A stretch of DNA of 64,000 nucleotides from Delphinapterus leucas (taxonomy: Eukaryota > Chordata > Mammalia > Artiodactyla > Monodontidae), in NCBI RefSeq assembly GCF_002288925.2, contig NW_022098076.1:75097873-75161872 (forward strand). Reading direction: 5' to 3'. Position numbers and translations under genes: made by a program. The notes below the pieces were generated by a model. That model saw only the letters and a program-made list of their open reading frames with translations. It was not told where the DNA came from and ran no database searches. Every line of letters starts with the position of its first letter. The stretch's first letter is position 1. Positions 56,909-64,000 of the stretch are shown here, one piece after another.

Positions 56909-58194
56909 GACCTTAAATGCACCTTTGTCAGGGAAGAACGGGTTCTAGAGAGAGATAGTTTGCTTTGCTTTGCTCTCTTAAGCTCAGAATATGACACCCA
57001 TTCTCCAGTTTGGCAAAGTCCTAGGTGAGTGGGAAGGCCAATGGTGCTGACATCTCCCTTTAGGTTCTTCACACTGGCAGGTCCTCCAGAAATCCCAAGC
57101 TTTAAGCCCTCTTGCAATACACCCCAGGCAAATAGAGGCCTCCTCACTTTTTAAAGAACTTCAGGAAAGAGTGTATCCAATTCACATCCTTGATGGACAG
57201 GAGAAAGTTCACATTTCAAATGTGATTAACCAAATAAAAACCCTGCCCAAACTGTGTCAACCCAGTAGGGAACAGGGTCATCTACTCTGAATTTTAGCTT
57301 TTAAAATAAACTCAAGCTCAGACCAGTGACTCCTTTTCTTCACTTTTCTTTAAGAAAATTTTGATTCATTTGGTTTATATAATCTATTCTTAAATCCCTT
57401 TATTTTCCCATTTTACCATCCTCATTCTCTCTTCCCCCTCTTAATTTTATCTCTTCTGTCTGTTGTTTTTCTCTGATTTTTAATTTCTAAAAATTAAAAA
57501 GAATTTTTAAATTGCTTCTTTCTAATTCTTCTCTTGGCCAGCCTGCTGAAGCACCAGCTGAGATGAACTCAGCTTCTCCCAGGGGTGCTAACTCATGCCC
57601 TCATCCCACCCACTCCTTTGTCGTCTAAATGGCTCATTTGGTTCATGTAGATGGAGCTAGAGATGAGAAATAGGCAATCTGAAAAGGGGAGAGGGCATGG
57701 AGGGAAAACCGACACCTCAGAGGAAACAGTGGAAAACGCCAGGAAATTACGGAAATTCAAGTACTGAGCCCAGCCAAGAGCAGCGGCAGAAAAAGTGGGA
57801 GTGAAAATGGAAAGAACCATGAAAACCCAAGCAGACAATCTTGCATGTAGTAAAAGGGCAGAGACAATAATTCAGAAAAATGGAGGAAAAACTTGGAAAG
57901 AAAGAGAATCAGGGCACAGAAAGAGGCCAGACAACCAGGAGCAGAGGGTTGAGACGAAGTGGAGAGGTAGCTGGAAATTGGGATGCTTGGTCAAGTCTGA
58001 AACTTACAGTGTTGGATCCCTGAAAGTGTCCCACCGTGGAAGTCCTAAAAACTTCTCCTAACCTGCTCTATTAAGCCCCTGGCTTTCGGCTCTCTGTTGC
58101 TGGGATGGGGACACTAAATTCATCAAAACCTTTTAGGTTTTCCAAAGGACAATGCTCAGGCCAGGGATCTTCTTGTTTCCCTTAGGCCTCAAGG
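56909..58194. other. Unannotated unique sequence
   Basis: About 1.3 kb with no recognised repeat or gene. Confidence 0.4.
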
Positions 58195-58302
58195 AAATGG
58201 TAGATGTCTCAATTCTGTCTAGACTAGGGCTGGTGGGGTTCCCGTAGAAAATGGTCGACTTTCCCATCCTGTCTAGACTGGAGTTGGTCAGGTCATGCAG
58301 GA
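58195..58302 (+). repeat. Two-copy 54-bp tandem duplication, diverged
   Basis: The units 58195-58248 and 58249-58302 both begin aaatggt and share ctgtctagact and a ctggtg/ttggtc stretch at the same offset. Identity is roughly 60-65% by eye. Confidence 0.6.
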
Positions 58303-58812
58303 GGCATGGCTGGTCTGGAGTCAGCAATGATAAGAGCAAAGCTTTGAAGGCCATGTTTTTCTGGTGGAATACCCTCTCCCTTTTTCAGCACCTCATCTCC
58401 TCCTTCCCGGGAATCCACAGACCCACCCTCCTTCATGACTTCAAAACTCTGGATCTCCCTCTCACTCTTCATTCTATAGATCAAGTATATCTCCATTAAC
58501 ACCAACCAGAAATAACCTGCTAGCTATTATCCACTCTCCAAGGCCTGATATCAGTTGTCTCCAACCACCTTGGTCCATAGGTAATGATAATTCACCTAAG
58601 AAGTCCTGGATACACTGAGCTTTAACCAAGTCAGTAGATCCAAGCAAATCTATCCAAGGGTCAACCGGTGAAGGAGAAGTATTTAGGGCAAGCCACTTAG
58701 GCTTGACAGTATATCATCCAAATAATTCCTGAAATTTCCTTAGAAAGATAGCAGTTTGCTGTTCAGTTACTTCAAATGTTGCAATTGAAGAAACAGTGGT
58801 CTGCTCCAATAT
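58303..58812. other. Unannotated unique sequence
   Basis: No recognised feature before the L1 tail insertion. Confidence 0.4.
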
Positions 58813-59236
58813 TAAAGAAAAGTAAGCCCATCGACAGACAAATGGATAAAGAAGATGTGGTACATATATACAGTGGAGTATTAGCCATAAAAAGGAACAA
58901 AACTGGGTCATGTCTAGAGACATGGATGGACCTAGAGACTGTCCTACAGAGTGAAGTAAGTCAGAAGGAGAAAAACAAATATCGCATATTAACGCATATA
59001 TGTGGAACCTAGAAAAATGGTACAGGTGAAGCAGTTTGCAAGGCAGAAATGGAGACACAGATGTAGAGAACAAACGTATGGACACCAAGGGGGGAAAGTG
59101 GGTGGTGGTGGTGGTGGGAAGAATTGTGAGATTGGGATTGACATATATACACTAATGTGTATAAAACAGATAGCTAATAAGAACCTGCTGTATAAAAAGT
59201 AAATAAGTAAAATTAAATTAAAAAAATAAAGAAAAG
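58813..59236 (+). mobile_element. 5'-truncated L1 tail with target-site duplication
   Basis: The body 58823-59226 starts taagcccatcgacagacaaa in late ORF2. It keeps the ORF2 C-terminus (readable within 58776-59012), the 3' untranslated region with a (GGT)n tract (59099-59117), and an A-rich tail of the 'aagaacctgctgtataaa' type. taaagaaaag at 58813-58822 is repeated at 59227-59236. Confidence 0.93.
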
Positions 59237-62200
59237 AGAATCTTCTTGAATGTTACGTGTGTCTGAGTTTGGAACCACCTTGAGCAAAACTATGTCTCGG
59301 CCAAATATAGTTTGAAAGACAAGCAGTTCTGAGCTGGAGTGAAGGAAATGCAGATTTCCACGTCATACTTTCCAAAGTGCAGCTTTATGAATCAGGTGAT
59401 GGGCAGTTATTTTTCTTTTTCTCTTTGCTGAGGACACATACTAAAATTTACGTGAGTTAAAAGTGAGTTTGAAGGACTCCTTTCTATCAACACGAGCTCC
59501 TTGGTCAGTGTGCAGTAGGAAGAAAGGGTTATGATGACTGTTTCCTAAGCACCAATGGGAAAGACAAGGCTGGTTTAGGATTAGGGGATCCACGTCTTCC
59601 CTAAATTCTCCTCTCCTCCAAAGCAGCACACACACTGGTGAGAGTGGTCCTGGAGATTCAAAAAAATCTACTTTGTGTTTTTGAGGGTTTTTTTTTTACC
59701 AGAAAACTGAATTTTACTCAAACTGGGGCTTCCAAGTGAGCTAATGCTTTCTGGGCCCCCCCCGGCAGAGAAACTGGGTGGGGGTCGAGAATGGTGCAAC
59801 AGAGGGGAAGGTAAGAGCTGCAGCTGGGCAAACAGAGCCTGCATTGTTCCCACTGCAGCATCAGGGCTGCAGCCTGGGACTGGTGCCTCCCTTAGAACGT
59901 AGCCAACAACGAGCACATGGCGCCTCCATGCTCTGTTTACACAGGTGCCTTCCCTCCCCAGGGAAGCAGGGGCTTTGCAAACATGCGTGACCACATGCTT
60001 CCATGAGATGGATGCTCACATCTGCACACTGCCAAAGGGAGAAACTGAGGCCCAGAGTGGGGCAGGAAAGCTTTCAGGCTGAGCAAACCACTGAGGGGAG
60101 CCGGAAGGGTAAGCAGGTGTTCTGACTCCCCACTGGCCTCTCTGGTTACCAGGCTGCTTGTCAGACCTGCTCTTGACAGGGATAAAGCCTCTGGGCTTTT
60201 CACTTCCAGAGACTGCAGCAGCTTCCCCATCTACCACTCCGAGCTGAAGCTGGAGCTCTGGGGCTGTCTGGGGAGGGGGCTGGGCCAGTGACCCCCCCAG
60301 CCACACCTGTTAGTGCAGCCTTGCCAGCAGAGTGGCAGGGGAGGGGGGTCCGGAGCTCGGAAAACACTGTCACATGCTTAAAAAACGTCCCCTGGCCCTA
60401 CTAATACTTACTCCACTGTATTCATTCAATTCTCCTCTTCCCACCCCAGTATGTCCTGGAAAACAAACTCTGAGGGAAGCCAAAGGAGAAAACCAGCCTA
60501 TTCATTTATTGGTCTTTTTTTTTTTTTTTTTTCCTTTCCCAATTTCAAGCCCTCAGCTTAAATGCCCCAGATTTTTTTAACAGATACATTGTAAGAAATT
60601 GAAAAGGGTGAAAGAACCAGAGACAAAAAAAGATTAGAAAGATACATCACTTTTTAAAAAATGGTCATGACTAAGCTGTGGTATCCGGGGATGTTTGCCT
60701 GGTGCTAAAACTATAAGGATGCAAGGAAGCATTACTCTAAAAGCCAGGAGAGAGGTCACTTTCCGGTCAGAGGAGGGTTAGGATTGAGACGGGACACATG
60801 GAGTGGGTCTATTTCTTTACCCCTGTGTCAACTACAATACAGTGCACCTTATAATAATCCATTAAGATATCCATGTGTTATGTGTGGTTTTCTGTACCTG
60901 TTTTTATTTTACAATAAAAGGATGAAGATAATTGGTCAGTTTCCCGGAGGCTGGACAGCTAGATCCTTTGGGCTCTGGATCCATGTCATGTGCCACTTTC
61001 CACTGACATGACCATATCACTGTAGCAGCTCTTATCAGGACACCAGCCTCTCTGCCTAAATTCAGGGGGTGCCCCTTTGAAAGAGGTACAAATGGCATGG
61101 CAGAACAGAAGAGAGGGCAGGTCTGTCCCCCATCCCTCTGAACTGGAAAGTGACTAGCGTATTTTATTCTGCTGTCTGTTCTGAATCCAAAGCCTTCAGA
61201 ACACTCTCTCTGACATAGCTGACAGGTGACTGATCCGAAGACTTATTTGCATGAAAGAGATCAATGCTGGTGCCTGCTTTCCTCTCATGAATCCCTTTGG
61301 GGCTATCTCTACTCACCTAGTGTTAAGCAAAGATGTGCCCTTCCTCTCTCTTGAGGGGCTAAGATTACCCCAGGGATTGCTTGAGATGCAACCCTGACTA
61401 ACACAAATCCTAGGAACTAACTCTTCCAAGTAAGTGACCCGTTGGTGCTAGCAAGGCCATCAAAGACACTCAAATACTACCCCCGTGTCTCCAAGTGCGT
61501 GCGTACAATTGTGCGCATGGCTGTTTAGAATAAGACATCAGGTTGCTAGGCGATGCATTTCCAAAAAGGAGAGTGTGAAGAAAAAAAATAATAAATAAAC
61601 AGATGACAGGGTTGAAATCCAAAGCCTGTTAGAACAAGAGCATTTGGGTCCAGTTCGTTTTGGTTTGATGGGAGTGTCACGGGGATGTCAGGGCTCGCTC
61701 AGTTCGGGCTTGAGTTTCCAGTCTTGCCTTCCAGCTCCTCACCCTCTGTCTTATGTGGTGGAGAAAGCTGAGATGAAATATGGCTCTCTGGAGGGCCATG
61801 CCTTTGTGAAAGGCTATTACAGCTGTAACAAAACTTTTGTAATCTGCACTGTATCCCATTACATCTCCAGGCTCCTTGGGTCCTTTCCCAGTCTCAAGGA
61901 AAACACACACACCCTTTTTTTCTTTCTTAATTTCTCTTTTGCTCCCTCCCTAGCTTCTACTTTCTGAAAGGTCATCACAGTTGTTCTTTTCACATAGTTT
62001 TTTTCTCTAACATCTGATGGAAATTGGCCTGAGATAAGTAGCAAAGCTGAGTGGTATCTGCTTTAGGATTTGTCGAATTGTTGAGGAAGATGCACAAACC
62101 ACAGTATGTGGTTGTCATTACAGTTTGTTATAATGAGGCTTCTCAGAGGCTTCTGTAAGCCTTCTTGTCCTTGGATAATTGCTTGTTGCCTGATAATGAG

Positions 62201-62284
62201 AACTACCTCTTACTGAGCCTATAGGGGTTTTCTCTCCACCCACCCGTCATCTTCATGCCTACTTTTGGGGGAGAGTCTGGCTTT
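59237..62284. other. Unique sequence, no gene called
   Basis: About 3 kb, the longest stretch here without clear repeats. A possible reverse MIR scrap lies at 60030-60130 (gggagaaactgaggcccaga). GC-richer parts at 59750-60350 give overlapping frames in several phases without domains. T-runs are present near 59690 and 60515. I see no splice-supported exon. Confidence 0.35.
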
Positions 62285-62510
62285 GTAGTGAAGAAAATGG
62301 GTTAGAACAAGGCCACCTGGATTCCCCCCAACTCTACTAGTTCTGTGTGACCTTTGGAAATGTGTTGAACCTCTCAATTTCCTCTTCTGCAAAACAGGGT
62401 TACTGATACTTACCTCACAACGTGAGGTCCAAGAAGATGACCCACGTCAAGAGCTGTAGACAGGGCACAGTGTGTGAGAGACCCTTGATAGCTGTTTCCT
62501 CCTTTTTATT
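62285..62510 (+). mobile_element. MIR SINE, nearly full length
   Basis: Reading sense: acaaggccacctggattccc, ctagttctgtgtgacctttg, cctctcaatttcctcttctg caaaacagggttactgat and agagctgtagacagggcaca. It spans the tRNA-like part, core and 3' side. Confidence 0.8.
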
Positions 62511-63069
62511 TCGGTGTGATCTGAGTTCTTTGGTGATGTGCAGAATATAGGAGGTAGACCTTTCTTTTCCACAAGCTCAAGGGAACAAACCTGGGCTCAG
62601 GGGTGCAGGTGGAGAAAAATGGGAGTGAGCTCTGGGTTGAGGAACATGGAAAAGTGGGAGGAGAAAGGAAGGACACAGGGGGCTCTTCCAGCTTCAGGTG
62701 TTTAAAGAAGATAGAGAACTCAGGTGTGCTAAAGATTCTGTGTGATCTTGGAGGGCCAGGATGGATACTGCTCCTGAACAGCTCTTGGTGATGGATTTGT
62801 GGGCCAGGCAGCTCTAACTGTTCCTAAAAATGCAATGTCTCAGGTGTGATGTGTTCAGGTCATGAGGGCAAGTGTCTTAGTAATTAGAATCTAAAGCTAC
62901 GCTAGTTATGAGGGTACCAAGAGTCACTTATTTGTATCAAGAAGAGACAAGATTGGTTAGCTGGAACTAATGATCCCAAAATCTGGGTTTCTCACTGTCC
63001 ATTATCCTAAGATAGTCAAAATATTTGGTAGATAAGATGACTGGCATGGAAGTTCTGTGACACAAAAGC
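62511..63069. other. Unannotated unique sequence
   Basis: About 560 bp, nothing recognised. Confidence 0.4.
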
Positions 63070-63295
63070 CGAGGTCATGAAGCCAGGCAGATCTGAGTCC
63101 CAATACCTACTCCATTGCCTTTAGTTGTATTAACTGAGCTTACTTCTTAAACTCTCTGCATATTAGTTTAATCACTTATAAAAGGGATACTGTGTCTAGC
63201 CAGTGGAGTTGTTATGAGAATTAAATGGAATAAGATGTCTGAAAGCCTCTACCAGAGTACCTAGCCCATAGCAACACCCAGCACACGTGTTAGAT
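63070..63295 (+). mobile_element. MIR SINE
   Basis: aagccaggcagatctgagtc, ttcttaaactctctgcatat, ttataaaagggatactgtg, gttatgagaattaaatggaa and gcctctaccagagtacctag follow the sense MIR from 5' part to 3' side. Confidence 0.8.
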
Positions 63296-63417
63296 GAACG
63301 ATGGAAAGAATGAATGAAAAGTGGGCTTTCCACTGATAATTGCATTCTTCACTTTTGAATTTATTCTCCTTTTCTTTTCCTTTCTTCTTTCCTTTCCCCC
63401 CATTTCCTTCTTTTCCT

Positions 63418-63636
63418 CTTCCTTACTTTTTTTTTTTTTTGCGGTACGCGGGCCTCTCACTGTTGTGGCTTCTCCCGTTGCGGAGCACAGGCTCCGGACG
63501 CGCAGGCTCAGCGGCCATGGCTCACGGGCCCAGCCGCTCCGCGGCATGTGGGATCTTCCCGGGGGCACGAATCCCAGTCGTGCATCGGCAGGAGGACTCT
63601 CAACCACTGCGCCACCAGGGAAGCCCCCTTCCTTAC
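63418..63636 (-). mobile_element. CHR SINE, young copy, reverse strand, with target-site duplication
   Basis: The body 63427-63627 reads T-run, gcggtacgcgggcctctcac, ggctccggacgcgcaggctc and ends actgcgccaccagggaagcc. High CpG content and the short form match 20351-20566. cttccttac at 63418-63426 and 63628-63636 is the target-site duplication. About 10 bp are missing in the B-box side (gggggcacgaatcccagtcg) compared with the other copy. Confidence 0.96.
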
Positions 63637-64000
63637 ATTTTTAATCCTCAGGATTGTCTTCCCTGCATCATGTAAGCTCTTTGCCTGTCTTTAACTACCT
63701 CATTCATTTGTCAGTATCCCTCGGTATTAGCCATGAAGGGCCGTAAGACATACTTACATCTGGCCCTTCTATATAGAAAACATCATTATAATTATTATAA
63801 AGAGAAGAGTGCCCTGTTCCACACATGCCTTCTTGGACAGGTTTCTAGGGACAGCTCGGACTCTTGGTACAATTCCCTGACTCCTTTGCTAGTTTCTGTG
63901 TGTGTTGCTCATATGATAGAGGGTGGAGAGATTACGTGGTGAAGAAATAGAGACATAAGAAGAGGAAAAATGGACTTATCCACCGGAGACTATGTGGCAT
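63637..64000. other. Unannotated sequence to window end
   Basis: No recognised feature. The window ends inside unique sequence. Confidence 0.4.

Noticed and set aside
1..64000. CRISPR arrays, operons, toxin-antitoxin or phage-defence systems
   Set aside because: The window is mammalian repeat-rich DNA. Tandem repeats here are microsatellites, an LTR-end array or transposon parts, and no multi-gene cluster exists.

Overview
This window is mammalian nuclear DNA, most likely from a cetacean. Five SINEs open or close with the 'gggcttccctggtggcgcag' type head and carry a tRNA-Glu-derived promoter, which is the CHR family of whales and their close relatives. Two of them (20351-20566 and 63427-63627) are the short, CpG-rich form typical of whales. 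The L1 elements have cetartiodactyl-type open reading frames and 3' ends. Old mammal-wide repeats (MIR, L2, MER5A, MER3, MER33, MaLR and MLT2 LTRs) fill in the rest. Repeat family names are from memory of consensus sequences and were not checked by a search.

I found no host protein-coding gene, no structural RNA gene and no CRISPR. All sizeable open frames outside L1 are unrecognisable and look like chance frames. The window is therefore intergenic or deep intronic.

Layout. 1-17 kb: mixed unique DNA with old repeats: three MaLR LTRs, an MLT2 LTR split by a Tigger-like MITE, an L1 3' fragment inserted in a MIR, and hAT MITEs. It also holds a 137-bp direct duplication at 9.64 and 12.15 kb. 17-22 kb: AT-rich, mostly old L1 relics plus MER33 and a MIR split by a young CHR SINE. 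22-27 kb: mostly unique. 27.15-32.7 kb: a nearly complete but dead plus-strand L1 followed directly by a second, 5'-truncated L1 tail. 33.2-38.6 kb: old L1 relics, a CHR SINE and a sharp palindrome at 34.8 kb. 38.65-45.3 kb: a second L1 pair in the opposite orientation with the same 'long L1 plus short tail' build, carrying a nested CHR SINE. 45.3-64 kb: mostly unique DNA with solo LTRs, MIRs, L2s, one more L1 tail with clear target-site duplications, and two CHR SINEs.

The most notable observations are three. First, two L1 pairs share a junction at the same internal A-run, which fits template switching during reverse transcription. Second, there is a palindrome cluster at 34820-34909 with perfect 19-bp arms. 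Third, there is the near-identical 137-bp local duplication. I see no evidence of a new gene system.
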